From assembly GCA_965115915.1 (NCBI GenBank), contig OZ220483.1, forward strand, positions 558,001 to 622,000: DNA of 64,000 nucleotides, given 5' to 3'. This document shows, piece by piece, positions 25,982 through 36,700 of this stretch. Position 1 is the stretch's first letter; every line of letters begins with the position of its first letter. Origin of the DNA: G965115915 sp965115915. Lineage in GTDB: Bacteria; Pseudomonadota; Gammaproteobacteria; Eutrophobiales; Eutrophobiaceae. Under the pieces are notes generated by a model that was given only the letters and a program-made list of their open reading frames with translations, made no database searches and had not been told where the DNA came from. A program made the translations under genes and the position numbers.

Positions 25982-28900
25982 ATGCGGTTAAGCAAGATTA
26001 AGCTTTCCGGTTTCAAGACCTTTGTCGAACCTGCGGTCATCGATATTGCTGAGGATCTGACCGGCATTGTAGGCCCGAACGGTTGCGGTAAATCGAACAT
26101 TATCGATGCGCTGCTGTGGGTCCTGGGCGAAAGTTCTGCACGGCATTTGCGTGGCGATAGCCTGGTAGATGTTATCTTCAATGGCTCCAGCCGGCGCAAG
26201 CCAGTCGGCCGAGCATCGGTCGAACTGCTGTTTGACAATAGTACACACAGGCTCAGAGGCCGGTATGCCTCTTATGATGAGGTGTCGGTCCGTCGTCAGT
26301 TAAGCCGGGATGGCGTATCCAGCTTTTTCCTCAACGGGACGCGGTGTCGGCGGCGTGATATCACAGAATTGTTTTTGGGGACGGGGCTTGGCCCGCGTAG
26401 TTATGCGATTATTGAACAGGGCACTGTCTCGCGTCTGATCGAGGCCAAGCCGGATGAACTGCGCATCTTTGTCGAGGAGGCGGCCGGCGTCTCCAGGTAC
26501 CGGCAAATGCGTAAGGAGGCGCAGGGTCGAATAACACACGCGAAGGAAAATATAAATCGAGTCAATGATATACGGTCAGGACTTGAAAGCCAGCTTGACA
26601 GGCTGGGTCGCCAACTCAAATCAGCGGAGCAGTACCGGGAATACAAAGCTCAGGAACGCATGCTGCAGGCTGAATATCTTGCACTGGGTTGGCGTGATCT
26701 GCAAAAGATTGCACAGGAGCAGCATCGTGTATTGTCGCGACAGGAAACGGAATATGAGGCAGCGGTGGCGGCTTTGCGTGCAACGGAAGCAGAGTTGGAG
26801 GAACAGAGGTTGCGGGAAAATCAGGCGAATCGGGAATTGGGCACGGCCCAGTCCGATTATTACCAGGCCAGTGCGAAAATATCGCGGCTGGAACAGGAAC
26901 AGCGTCATGTCGGAGAGAAAAAGACAGCATGGGAGCAGGAACGGGGCGAGGGGAGGGTGCAGATAGCCCAGATGCGTGAGGAACAGGGGGCTGACAGACA
27001 GAAGTTGCACAGGATCGAAGCGGAAATGACGGTGTTGCAGCCGCGTTTGGAACTGATACGGTCGGATAGCGACAAGGTACAGAAACTGCTGGATCAGGCG
27101 GAGTCGACCTGGGGGGATTGGCAGCTTGACTGGGATGCTTGGAGTCGTAATGAATCCGAGTTGCAGCGTGAAAGGCAAACGGTTCAGACCCAGCTTGACT
27201 TCATGCTCGCTGAACAACAGCGGCAGGAAGTGCGCACTACTGCGTTGCAACAGGAACGTGCTTCCCTACCTGTGGAAGAGGATAAATCCGAGTTGGCTGC
27301 TTTGTGTGTTCGTTGTCAGACTATGGAGGCCGATATTTCCCGTGATCAGGATGTTGCGAAGGAGGCAGGGGAAGCGGTCCGCGGGTACAGGGAGGAACTG
27401 AGACAGATGACACTGAAATTGGATCAGGCTCGCTCCAGGTCGCAGGAATTGCGTGGGCATCTGCGTTCACTTAGCACGCTACAGCAGGCCAGGCGGGGTA
27501 GCGATCAAGCGGTGCTGGATGCTTGGTTGCAGGTACGGGGTTTGGACGGGCATAAACCGCTTGTGGAACTGCTGGATATTGAGCCGGAATGGATTGAGGC
27601 GATGGAAATCGTAGCATCCGGATTTTTGCATTATCTGTGGGTTGATGCACCGGCCCCGGTACTGGACCAGTTTGATGATGCCCCGGAGCAGGTTGGCCTG
27701 GTGACAGCAGGGATCGGCACATTGCCGGCGGCGCAGTGGCCAAGATTGCTGGATCGGGTACGCAACCAAACATTGTTACCGCAGATGCTGGCCTTTGTGT
27801 ACACCGCAGATTGTCTGGAGGACGCACTGCGGATACGTCCCGAGTTGTCGGCGTATGAATCAGTGGTTACACGGCAGGGTGTCTGGGTGGGGTCGAATTG
27901 GATATTTTCTGGTTCCGGACAGGGCGATGGCGGGGTCCTGCGGCGTGAACAGGAGATGGCGCGGTTGCGCGAGAAGCTGGAACAGGAGGAACGGCACACA
28001 CAGGGCATGGAACAGCACCAGGAGCAGATTCAAGAACGTCTGTTAGTGGCTGAGCGCAAGCAGGAGGATTGCCAGACCCGTTTGCAGGTGACACAGACGG
28101 AACTGGCTTCGGCGACGGGTGATATGGCGACTTTGAAGGCACGAATCGAACAGAATGACGCACACCGTGAGCGTATTGTACGGGAACTGGAAGAGTTGCA
28201 GAGAACCTGTCAGCAGAACGAGCGGGAGATCGATGAGCAGCAGACCCGGCTGCGTGCACTGGAGGTCGAACTTGGTCAGTTGGCTGAGCGGCGTGATGAG
28301 TTGTCGCGTTTGCGCGAGCAATATGACACCATGTTGAAGCAGGTACGCAGTGAGTGGCAAAGTTCGCATCAGAAAAACAGTGTGATTATGCAGCAGCATG
28401 AAATGTTGAAGTCGCGCAGGGACTTGATACGGGAGACAGTCATGCGTATGGAGCAGCGGGGTAAGGCATTGGAGGAACGGGCAGAGGTACTTGACGCAAA
28501 GATTGCTGAATGTGTGTCCAGGTTGCCGGAATTGGAGCAGGAATTGGAATCCGGCCTGCGGCGAGTGACTGAGACCGAGCAGCATTTGTCCCAGGCACGT
28601 GACAATCTGGATTGCATACAGAAGGCACTGTCGGAGTTGGAGAGTCAGAGGATGCAGCAGGAGCGCAATGTCCAGTCACTGCAGGAGGGACTGGAGCAGG
28701 CGCGGATAGCTGCCGGGGAACATCGAGTGAAGGCGGACAGTCTGGGCGTGCAACTTGCGGAGCTTGGATATGAGCCGGAGAAGCTGTTGGAGAAGCTGGG
28801 GTCGGACGATGGACAAGAGGAATGGCAACACAGGCTGGTTCGGATCAGGGGCCGGATTGATCGGTTGGGACCAGTCAATCTGGCTGCGATAGATGAATTT

Positions 28901-29482
28901 GATGAGTTGTCAGAGCGACGTGACTACCTGGATGCGCAGCTTGCCGATCTCAACAGTGCCCTGGACACACTGCAGGGAGCCATTAAAAAGATTGATAAGG
29001 AAACCCGAAGTCGATTCGAGCAGACATACAATCAGCTCAATATCAATATGGGCAAACTGTTTCCCAGATTGTTTGGTGGTGGCGAGGCCAGGCTGAGTTT
29101 GGTCGGTGATGATCTTTTGGATGCTGGAGTCAGTATCACTGTGTGCCTTCCAGGCAAGCGTAGTAGCAGCATACATTTATTGTCTGGTGGTGAGAAGGCA
29201 TTGACTGCGGTTGCTCTGGTATTTTCGATATTTCAACTCAATCCTGCCCCGTTCTGTGTTTTGGACGAGGCGGATGCGCCGCTGGATGATGTCAACATTG
29301 GTCGCTTCTGCGAATTGCTGCAAAGCATGTCGGATGATGTACAGTTCATCTTTGTTAGCCATAACAAATTGACCATGGAAATCGCGCAGCGCTTGATTGG
29401 TGTGACAATGCAGGAAGCGGGGGTGTCAAGGTTAGTAGCGGTTGATATGGAACAAACCCTGCAGGCTGTGGCAAATGCCTGA
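25982..29482 (+). CDS. smc: chromosome partition protein SMC
   Basis: Start set at ATG 25982 (MRLSKIKLSGFKTF), giving 1166 residues; a 12-residue upstream extension is open but not family-like. The Walker A motif GPNGCGKSN is at about residue 31. Two long coiled coils rich in Glu, Gln and Arg (about 160-500 and 660-1000) flank a hinge with HKPLVELLDIEPEWIEAMEI. The C-terminus has the ABC signature LLSGGEKALTAVALVF and Walker B PFCVLDEADAPLDD. It compacts and separates chromosomes with ScpA/ScpB. A gammaproteobacterium with SMC rather than MukB. Followed by zipA and ligA, a standard order. Confidence 0.96.
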   Translation: MRLSKIKLSGFKTFVEPAVIDIAEDLTGIVGPNGCGKSNIIDALLWVLGESSARHLRGDSLVDVIFNGSSRRKPVGRASVELLFDNSTHRLRGRYASYDEVSVRRQLSRDGVSSFFLNGTRCRRRDITELFLGTGLGPRSYAIIEQGTVSRLIEAKPDELRIFVEEAAGVSRYRQMRKEAQGRITHAKENINRVNDIRSGLESQLDRLGRQLKSAEQYREYKAQERMLQAEYLALGWRDLQKIAQEQHRVLSRQETEYEAAVAALRATEAELEEQRLRENQANRELGTAQSDYYQASAKISRLEQEQRHVGEKKTAWEQERGEGRVQIAQMREEQGADRQKLHRIEAEMTVLQPRLELIRSDSDKVQKLLDQAESTWGDWQLDWDAWSRNESELQRERQTVQTQLDFMLAEQQRQEVRTTALQQERASLPVEEDKSELAALCVRCQTMEADISRDQDVAKEAGEAVRGYREELRQMTLKLDQARSRSQELRGHLRSLSTLQQARRGSDQAVLDAWLQVRGLDGHKPLVELLDIEPEWIEAMEIVASGFLHYLWVDAPAPVLDQFDDAPEQVGLVTAGIGTLPAAQWPRLLDRVRNQTLLPQMLAFVYTADCLEDALRIRPELSAYESVVTRQGVWVGSNWIFSGSGQGDGGVLRREQEMARLREKLEQEERHTQGMEQHQEQIQERLLVAERKQEDCQTRLQVTQTELASATGDMATLKARIEQNDAHRERIVRELEELQRTCQQNEREIDEQQTRLRALEVELGQLAERRDELSRLREQYDTMLKQVRSEWQSSHQKNSVIMQQHEMLKSRRDLIRETVMRMEQRGKALEERAEVLDAKIAECVSRLPELEQELESGLRRVTETEQHLSQARDNLDCIQKALSELESQRMQQERNVQSLQEGLEQARIAAGEHRVKADSLGVQLAELGYEPEKLLEKLGSDDGQEEWQHRLVRIRGRIDRLGPVNLAAIDEFDELSERRDYLDAQLADLNSALDTLQGAIKKIDKETRSRFEQTYNQLNINMGKLFPRLFGGGEARLSLVGDDLLDAGVSITVCLPGKRSSSIHLLSGGEKALTAVALVFSIFQLNPAPFCVLDEADAPLDDVNIGRFCELLQSMSDDVQFIFVSHNKLTMEIAQRLIGVTMQEAGVSRLVAVDMEQTLQAVANA

Positions 29483-29608
29483 TTCTATTAGTTATTCCTG
29501 CTGAACTGGAGCGGAAGCCGTCCGCGGAGTGTGCCTGCAGTCGGCGGTTTTGTATGGTTTGTTTGCAGGATGGGTTGCTGCCATCTGTGTGTGAATTGAG
29601 AACTGTCG

Positions 29609-30445
29609 ATGGAAAAGCTGCGTTTATCTCTGCTTCTTATAGGTGCCCTGACCGTTGTCGGGGTATACCTGTGGGAGATACTGTCCGAGCGTCGCCGTGT
29701 TGCCCGCAGAGAAATAGAGGAAGGCATGGACTTTTTTTCGTATGGCGAGCGTATTGCCCCGGATATTGAAGCGGCGGGGGCTAAGCCAATGCCGGCAACG
29801 GAGTTATCAGCGGGAGCCTCGGATCCATCAAGGCCGTCGTCCCTGGTTGAGAAGGTTCGATCTTCGCCATCTGGGCAACGGCTTGCCGCGGCGTCTGAAG
29901 ATACAGATGCGGACAAGGGTTTGAGACAGGAAAGTCTGGTATTTGAGCCGTCGCCTGATCAACAGCAGATGGAATTGGATGAGGAGGAGTCGGAGCGTCC
30001 ATTGCTGGCGGTTTATATCTGGGCGGAAGGAGATGGGGGATTCAGCGGCGCGGATATTCGGCGTGCCGCGCAGGAGAATGGTATGAGTTTGGGGGAGCGT
30101 GGTGTGTTTGAGTATCCGGGGAGCAGGCAACAGCATGAGGATTTTCTCCCATGGTATTTTCTTGCCAATATTTATGAGCCGGGCTTCTTTCCGGTTGATG
30201 ATATGGACGCGCTCAGGACGAATGGCCTTGTTCTTGTTGCCAATGATCGCGGTGATGCGCTTGTTGGAGATGATGGCAATCCGGTGACTTCAGATGTGTT
30301 GTTTGATCAGTTGATGGTCATCGCCATGCACCTGTGCAAGGCTCTGGGTGGTATCTTGTATCTGGATCGTGAGGTGTTGTCGGACCGGAGAAGTATCATG
30401 GAAATGCGTGCGGCCTACGTGGGAGACGAAGAGACCCAGGGTTAG
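29609..30445 (+). CDS. zipA: cell division protein ZipA
   Basis: A 278-residue inner-membrane protein that tethers FtsZ to the membrane. A single N-terminal helix (about residues 5-23, LRLSLLLIGALTVVGVYLW) is followed by a charged and then Pro/Ser-rich linker (about 30-135) and the C-terminal FtsZ-binding domain (about 138-272): PLLAVYIWAEGDGGFSGADI, FLPWYFLANIYEPGFF, DALRTNGLVLVAN, and MVIAMHLCKALGGILYLDRE. The place between smc and ligA is typical, and supports the call in spite of the low sequence conservation of the family. Confidence 0.93.
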   Translation: MEKLRLSLLLIGALTVVGVYLWEILSERRRVARREIEEGMDFFSYGERIAPDIEAAGAKPMPATELSAGASDPSRPSSLVEKVRSSPSGQRLAAASEDTDADKGLRQESLVFEPSPDQQQMELDEEESERPLLAVYIWAEGDGGFSGADIRRAAQENGMSLGERGVFEYPGSRQQHEDFLPWYFLANIYEPGFFPVDDMDALRTNGLVLVANDRGDALVGDDGNPVTSDVLFDQLMVIAMHLCKALGGILYLDREVLSDRRSIMEMRAAYVGDEETQG

Positions 30446-30501
30446 CCTGTGCGTGCGTATTGCGTGGCGTATGATTGGGGTCGACATCGCCGTTTCATGT
30501 T

Positions 30502-32553
30502 ATGACAGCAGATAACAACGCGGAAACTCGTGTCCTGGAATTACGTCGCTTGATAGAGATGTACGACCATGAATATTACGAAAAAAATCGTTCTCTGATT
30601 AGTGATGCCGAGTATGACGCGCTACGTCGTGAATTACAGGAACTGGAACAGCGTCATCCGGAGTTGCGTACGCAGGACTCACCTACCCAGCGGGTAGGTG
30701 TCACCGCATCCGGAGATTTCCCGCCGTTTGTTCACAGACAGCCGATGTTGTCTTTGGACAATGCTGTCGATGTTGCAGAGTTCTCGGATTTTGATCGGCG
30801 GGTCAGAGAGCGTCTGCCCGATGGGTCCACTGTCTCTTACTGTGTGGAATACAAAATGGACGGCCTTGCGGTGAACCTGTTGTATGAACGTGGGGTGCTC
30901 ACACATGCCGCCACCCGAGGGGATGGCTATACGGGCGAGGAGATTACCGCCAATATTCGTACCTTGTCCACGGTACCTTCACGATTGGATCATGTTGCCC
31001 CGCCGCAGTTATTGGAGATACGCGGAGAGGTATTCATGTCCAGAGAGAGTTTCAGGCGACTCAACAGCGAGCAGGAAGCGCGTGGCGGGAAGATCTTTGT
31101 CAGTGCAAGAAACGTGGCATCAGGCAGTTTGCGTCAACTTGATCCTCAGGTCACTGCCCGCCGGGGCTTGTTTTTTCGTGCCTATGGCATTGGTGCTATA
31201 GCGGGGGGAAAGTTGGACTGTGTCAGCCATTCCGAGGTATTGCAGTATCTGCGCAAGGTGGGTCTACAGGTGTGCTGGGCGGAACGGGAGGCCAACGGTG
31301 TGGAACAGGCCCGAATGCACTATGACGAGATCGGGAGATTGCGTGCACAGTTGGGGTTTGAGATCGATGGGGTCGTATTCAAGGTTAATGACCTTGCTCA
31401 GCAAGCCGTGTTGGGTTCGGCGTCCAGGGCTCCGCGGTGGGCAATAGCGTGGAAATTTCTGCCGGAGCGTGAATTGACCTGGATCAAGGATATCCGAGTA
31501 CAGGTGGGGCGCACTGGTGTCTTGACGCCAGTGGCTGTGTTGGATCCGGTTCGGGTCGGCGGGGTGAAACTCGCTCGTGCCACGTTGCACAATGAACAGG
31601 AGATTCGGCGTAAGGATATCCGCATCCACGACCAGGTGGTAGTGCATCGGGCGGGTGACGTGATCCCCGAGATCGTGCAGGTAGTACGGGAACATCGGAA
31701 ATGGCCGCTGGCAAAGAAGACTGTCCGGTTTGAGATGCCATCGCACTGTGGTGAGTGTGGCTCCAGCGTGGAATTGATCGCCGAGGGTCCATTGGTGCAT
31801 TGCCCTGGTGGGTTGTCGTGTTCAGCACAAGTCTATCATGCTATTTTGCATTATGCGTCACGTCGGGCGATGAATATCAAAGGACTGGGAAAGACGCTGG
31901 TGCGACAGTTGCTGGATGCGAAATTGGTCAAGGATGTGGCTGATCTTTACACCATCAGCAAGGAGGATTTGCAGAAGCTGGAGAACTTTGGGGGAAAATC
32001 GGCAGAGAATTTGCTGCAGAGCCTGAAACAGAGTAAAGAGACCACATTGGACCGGTTCGTTTATGCCTTGGGGATACATGAGATTGGGGAAGTGATGGCA
32101 CACAATCTGAGTGTTCATTTTGGTTCCCTGGAGAACATTATGGTGGCAAACAGAGAAAAGCTGGAGGAGGTATGTGGTCTTGGGCCGGTGGGGGCGGGAC
32201 ACCTTCATGCTTTTTTCAGTGAGCCGCGCAACCGTGAAATCATACTGCGTCTGCAGGATGTTGGGGTACATTGGCCAAGGTTTGTCGTGGCGGATGCGCA
32301 GGTTTCCGGACCGTTGTCTGGCAAGGTGTTTGTGTTTACGGGAAAATTGGTTGGTATGAGTCGGGAGCAGGCCCGTGCACATTTGTTGTCGCTTGGTGCG
32401 CGGGTAAGTCAGGGAGTGTCTGGCAGCGATTATCTGATCTGTGGTGAGAAGCCAGGGAGTACCTTGGAACGGGCGCAAAAGCATCCTGGTACCCTGATTC
32501 TGGATGAGCAGGCGTTTGTGGCATTGTTAGTTGAGCATGGTACTCGGCTTTAG
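30502..32553 (+). CDS. ligA: NAD-dependent DNA ligase
   Basis: Seals nicks with NAD+ as the adenylate donor. Start at ATG 30502 gives 683 residues; TTG 30475 is in frame but adds nine unlikely residues. Domains in order: Ia (HEYYEKNRSLISDAEYDALRREL), adenylation with the nucleophilic lysine in VEYKMDGLAVNLLY (KxDG), OB fold (VQVGRTGVLTPVAVLDPV), the four-cysteine zinc finger (HCGECGSSVE ... HCPGGLSC), helix-hairpin-helix repeats, and a C-terminal BRCT (SGKVFVFTGKLVGMSREQAR). All parts are present. Confidence 0.97.
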   Translation: MTADNNAETRVLELRRLIEMYDHEYYEKNRSLISDAEYDALRRELQELEQRHPELRTQDSPTQRVGVTASGDFPPFVHRQPMLSLDNAVDVAEFSDFDRRVRERLPDGSTVSYCVEYKMDGLAVNLLYERGVLTHAATRGDGYTGEEITANIRTLSTVPSRLDHVAPPQLLEIRGEVFMSRESFRRLNSEQEARGGKIFVSARNVASGSLRQLDPQVTARRGLFFRAYGIGAIAGGKLDCVSHSEVLQYLRKVGLQVCWAEREANGVEQARMHYDEIGRLRAQLGFEIDGVVFKVNDLAQQAVLGSASRAPRWAIAWKFLPERELTWIKDIRVQVGRTGVLTPVAVLDPVRVGGVKLARATLHNEQEIRRKDIRIHDQVVVHRAGDVIPEIVQVVREHRKWPLAKKTVRFEMPSHCGECGSSVELIAEGPLVHCPGGLSCSAQVYHAILHYASRRAMNIKGLGKTLVRQLLDAKLVKDVADLYTISKEDLQKLENFGGKSAENLLQSLKQSKETTLDRFVYALGIHEIGEVMAHNLSVHFGSLENIMVANREKLEEVCGLGPVGAGHLHAFFSEPRNREIILRLQDVGVHWPRFVVADAQVSGPLSGKVFVFTGKLVGMSREQARAHLLSLGARVSQGVSGSDYLICGEKPGSTLERAQKHPGTLILDEQAFVALLVEHGTRL

Positions 32554-32615
32554 TCCTCTGCCGTTGCCCTGTTCGGAGGATTGGCGGTCGATCTCGATCC
32601 GGAGGTATTGTTGAT

Positions 32616-33221
32616 TTATTTGCGCTGAGTTCCTGTTACCCAGGTCGTGATGGAAAGTCGGGTACCCTCGGTGACGGGTTCGACGCAATGGTAGGCCCAG
32701 CTTGGGAAAGCCACTGCAGTACCCGGTGTGTTCAGGCATTCCCGCATTTCCTTGGACAGCACGACTTCCTGAAAGCGGAACTGTCCGCCGCCGTCAGCCG
32801 CCTTGATGGTGATAACTACCGATACCTGCCGCCCTTCGTACGTGGATGCAGTGTCTCGATGTATGCCGTAGTTTTCTCCAATACAGTAACGGGCCAGTTG
32901 GATATGGGTATCCTGGCCGTAATGCAGATCGACATCCAGGCTCGATAACACGCTGCCTGCCGAGACCTCTGCAAATCCCATTATCAGATAGAGGAGGCGC
33001 CGCGCCATCATTGCGTCCTCCTCCCGGTCTGAATATTCCGAATCCCAGGGGTCCAGAAAGCACACGGAGGACCTGCGCATCTGTTCCCGTACTACATAGT
33101 CGTCACCTTCGTTGATAGTGCCCAGGTAGCCTGTACTGTCCACGTCCCGACTAATGCGTGCGTCCCAGTACTCGACCTCATCCGGGGACAGCAGCGCAGT
33201 TTGATAGGCGTAGCCATGCAT
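32616..33221 (-). CDS. 2OG-Fe(II) oxygenase, prolyl-4-hydroxylase-like
   Basis: A 201-residue protein with the double-stranded beta-helix metal triad: His121 and Asp123 in GIHRDTAST, His178 in SWAYHCVEPV, and Arg188 for 2-oxoglutarate binding in EGTRLSITTW. These fit the P4Hc/2OG-FeII_Oxy group, which hydroxylates peptidyl or free amino acids, or other substrates. No signal peptide. It is convergent with ligA and divergent from the large glycosyltransferase, so context gives no substrate. Confidence 0.85.
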   Translation of the reverse strand: MHGYAYQTALLSPDEVEYWDARISRDVDSTGYLGTINEGDDYVVREQMRRSSVCFLDPWDSEYSDREEDAMMARRLLYLIMGFAEVSAGSVLSSLDVDLHYGQDTHIQLARYCIGENYGIHRDTASTYEGRQVSVVITIKAADGGGQFRFQEVVLSKEMRECLNTPGTAVAFPSWAYHCVEPVTEGTRLSITTWVTGTQRK

Positions 33222-33730
33222 GGTTTCAGATCGGTGACAGCTTGATATGATAGCCTTGCAGTGTATTTTTGCCTGATGTTGTTGTGTGTCTTGTCAGGGT
33301 TTGGGTATTGTGGCGCATGCGCAGAATCGTACAGTTAGTGCAATTATAGAAACAGAGCCAGTCGCGGTTGCTATCGGGTCAAGGCCTGGCCATGCTGGTA
33401 GATCCAGCCCCGAACTGTCCGGCACTGTGATGGAGTGGCATTGTGCTGTATTCGGCACATGCTTGTCAAATGGGTTTCTTGATGGACCTGGGTTGAAGGT
33501 GGCCCCTGATTTTTGAGGCAGTTGCGTGAGAACGCAAAACCGTGGTCCCGGAGACGCCATGTTGGTTATCGCGTCCTCGCGCAAAGGACTGTGTTTTGCG
33601 CGAGTGGTCGGTTACGATTATTTTGTCGCAATGTGATATATTTGTAGATACACTCGGGTGTGTGCACATCCTTGGATTCTGGAGTTTTCCTGTATTGAAA
33701 TCCTCATTGTTGCCATAGCGGTTTCCTGTC
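33222..33730. promoter_or_regulatory. 509-nt divergent region with a strong inverted repeat
   Basis: No gene was recognised here. The notable structure is a perfect 10-bp inverted repeat, CTCGCGCAAA at 33576-33585 and TTTGCGCGAG at 33595-33604, with a 9-nt loop, 127 nt upstream of the large glycosyltransferase gene. It has no adjoining T-run, so an operator or an mRNA leader hairpin is as likely as a terminator. Confidence 0.4.
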
Positions 33731-36700
33731 ATGTCGGATGCGGTTTTTGACAAAACGGGAATTTTGGTCCTTGGACCATCACCGGGTGACACCCGGTGCA
33801 TGGCTCGATTGCTGAATCTGGCGGGATGCAGTGTGCCTGCCACGCAGACACAGCCTATACCTGATAGTGATGCTCGGGTTTGTTCGGAGTCTGCTCCAGT
33901 TGCGGTTCTCAATGACGAAATGCTTGCGTCCGCGGGTTGTTCTCTGCACAGTCTGGAAGTGGTTCCTTCAGGGTGGTATGCCTCCCGCTGTGTTCGAGAG
34001 TTTCACAGCCGTGCCCATATCGTGCTGCAGGAAGAATTTGGCGACAGTCAACTGTTTATGCTCAGTGACCCCCGATTCTGTCTGCTGTTGCCATTCTGGT
34101 TGGATGCTATGGATGCTTTTGGGGCCAGGGTGCGCATTATCTTCGTTGTTGGAAATTCTGCCGATGTTGTCATCCCGACTCCTGAGACAAACAATAGCAT
34201 GACTTCCCACATCGGTTATTACGTTTGGCTGCGCCATATGCTGGTTGCGGAAGCTGCTTCGCGCTCCCGGAGGCGTGCCTTTGTGTGTTATGAGGATATG
34301 GCCTCGGATGTTCATGCAAAGATGGACCAATTGGGCAGAATGTTTGGTATATCGTGGAGTGGCTTCGAATCTCCGGAGGTATCGAAACGGCTAAGTGGGT
34401 GTTTGCAGGCCGAGATCAGCAGTCGGATTGGCGGACGTCGCAGCAGTTTGCTGGATATCCCACCAGTTGCCGAGTCGTTTTTTTCACTATTCAGACGCTG
34501 GTGTTCCGGAGAGGTGTATGAAGCCGATACAGAGGTATTGGAAACCATGAACCTGTGTCTGGATGAAGTGCTGTTTTTCCACGCTGAATGTGTGATGAAA
34601 GCGTCTGGTAGTGGAGTTGTTGCCGAGTGTGGAGGAGCCGGGTATGAGAAACAGGCGGCTGATCCGCCTGGTAGTACCTGCGCTAGCAACATATGGCCCT
34701 TGGGAGAGAGAAGGAGCCAGCGGGTCGGCGCTTGGATGGTCTGGCATTTTTTAGCTGTAGTGTGTGTCCCTGTCCTTTGGTTGGCTCGCAGGCTGCCTGT
34801 GAGGTGGAGAGGAGTCGTTGTCCCCATACTGGCCCGATATACACCGCGGTTGATACGGATATTGTATTCAGTACGGGAGACGTACCAGGGAAATGTGGGC
34901 ACCACCGTAACTGTGGGAGGGATAAGATACCGAAAGATGGGTATTTGGATGGTCTGGCATTTTTTGGTCGTGGTGCACGTTCCTGTCCGGTGGTTGGCTC
35001 GCAGGCTGCCTGTGGAGTGGAGGATGGACATTATTCGCATACTGGCCCGACATACCCCGTGGCTGATGTCGATGTTACATTCGATACGGGGCGTGGGGGT
35101 TGCTTCGGACACTGTCGCTATCTGCTCATTCTGCCGACTGTTCTACCAACGGAGGTTGCGCTTGAGGGCTGCGGACATCTCAACCACAGCTTCAGGTATG
35201 TCGGTAGAGGAAACGCAGGGTGTCGCTGTGGAAACGCGTACCGGTTTATTTCAGGGAAATGGGTTCCCTCGGTCCATGTCACCGCTGGTTTCGATCATTA
35301 TTCCGGTCTATGGCCATCTTGACCAGACACTCAGGTGTCTGCGGTCCGTCATGACCCATTGGCCAAAAATTCCTTGCGAAATCATTGTCGTTGATGATGG
35401 CTCCGAAGATAATACCAGTCAGGTACTGGGTTCTGTCCCGGGATTGCGGCTTTTGTCCAAGAGAAAAAACGAGGGTTTTATTTGCGCCTGCAATCATGGA
35501 GCTGCGTTGGCGAATGGCAAATATCTGCATTTTCTTAACAACGATACGGAAGTTTTATCAGGCTGGTTGGTTGCATTACTGCGAACGTTCGAGGATTTTC
35601 CGGGTGCTGGCCTGGTGGGTTCAAAACTGCTTTATCCGAATGGCATGCTGCAGGAGGCGGGTTGCATAATCTGGTCCAATGGCGGTGCCGGGAATATCGG
35701 CCGTTACCAGGATGCAAGCAAGCCCGGCTACAACTACGCATGTGAGGTCGATTATTGTTCTGGTGCATCGCTGATGTTGGAAAAAACCTTGTTCGATGAA
35801 CTCGGGGGGTTTGATGAACACTATCGACCGGCCTATTGTGAGGACGTGGATTTGGCATTGAAGGTGCATGATCGGGGGCTGCAGGTTATCTATCAACCAT
35901 TATCCGTTGTGGTGCATCATGAGGGCGTGACCTCCGGAACCAATACCGTATTTGGAAGAACAAAGGCATATCAGATCGCAAATACCAGCAAATTGCATGA
36001 ACGCTGGAAGGAACGCCTGATGGAGCACTGCGTGTACGGGGAGAGTATTAATGTTGTGAAGGATCGCAAGTCCGGGTACCGGGCATTGGTGCTGGATTCT
36101 TGCACGCCGGAGCCGGATAAGGATGCGGGTTCGGTTCTGGCGATGAACCTGATGCTGTTGCTACGCCGGATGGGTTTTCAGCTAACGTTTATTCCGGTGG
36201 ATAATTACCTGTATGTTTCCTCATACACGGTCGGTTTGCAGCGGGCCGGGATTGAAGCATTGTATGCTCCGTACTGTATTTCGGTTGGACAGCATGTGAG
36301 AGAGTGTGGCAACCGTTATGATCTTGTGTTCATGATTCGTCCGAGTACGGTCAGGCAACATATTCAGGCAGTCCGACAATATTGTCCCCGTGCCAAGGTG
36401 GTTTACGAAACATCGGATATTCACTATCTGCGGATGCAACGTGAGGCAGTGCTGTTTGGTGATGCTGTGCGTGAAAAGGCTGCTGCGAAGATGAAACAGA
36501 TGGAGTTGGCCAATATTGCTGCAGTGGATGCCACGCTTGTTTGTAGCTTTTTCGAGCGTGATATGCTTTCCCGTGAGATGCCAGTCTCTCACGTCCATGT
36601 TCAGCCACTGGTTGCTGATAATTTTGGCAGAAAGGGTTTGATGTGTGGCCGGAGCGGACTGGTTTATCTGGGAGGATTTCGGCATCCACCCAATGTCGAT

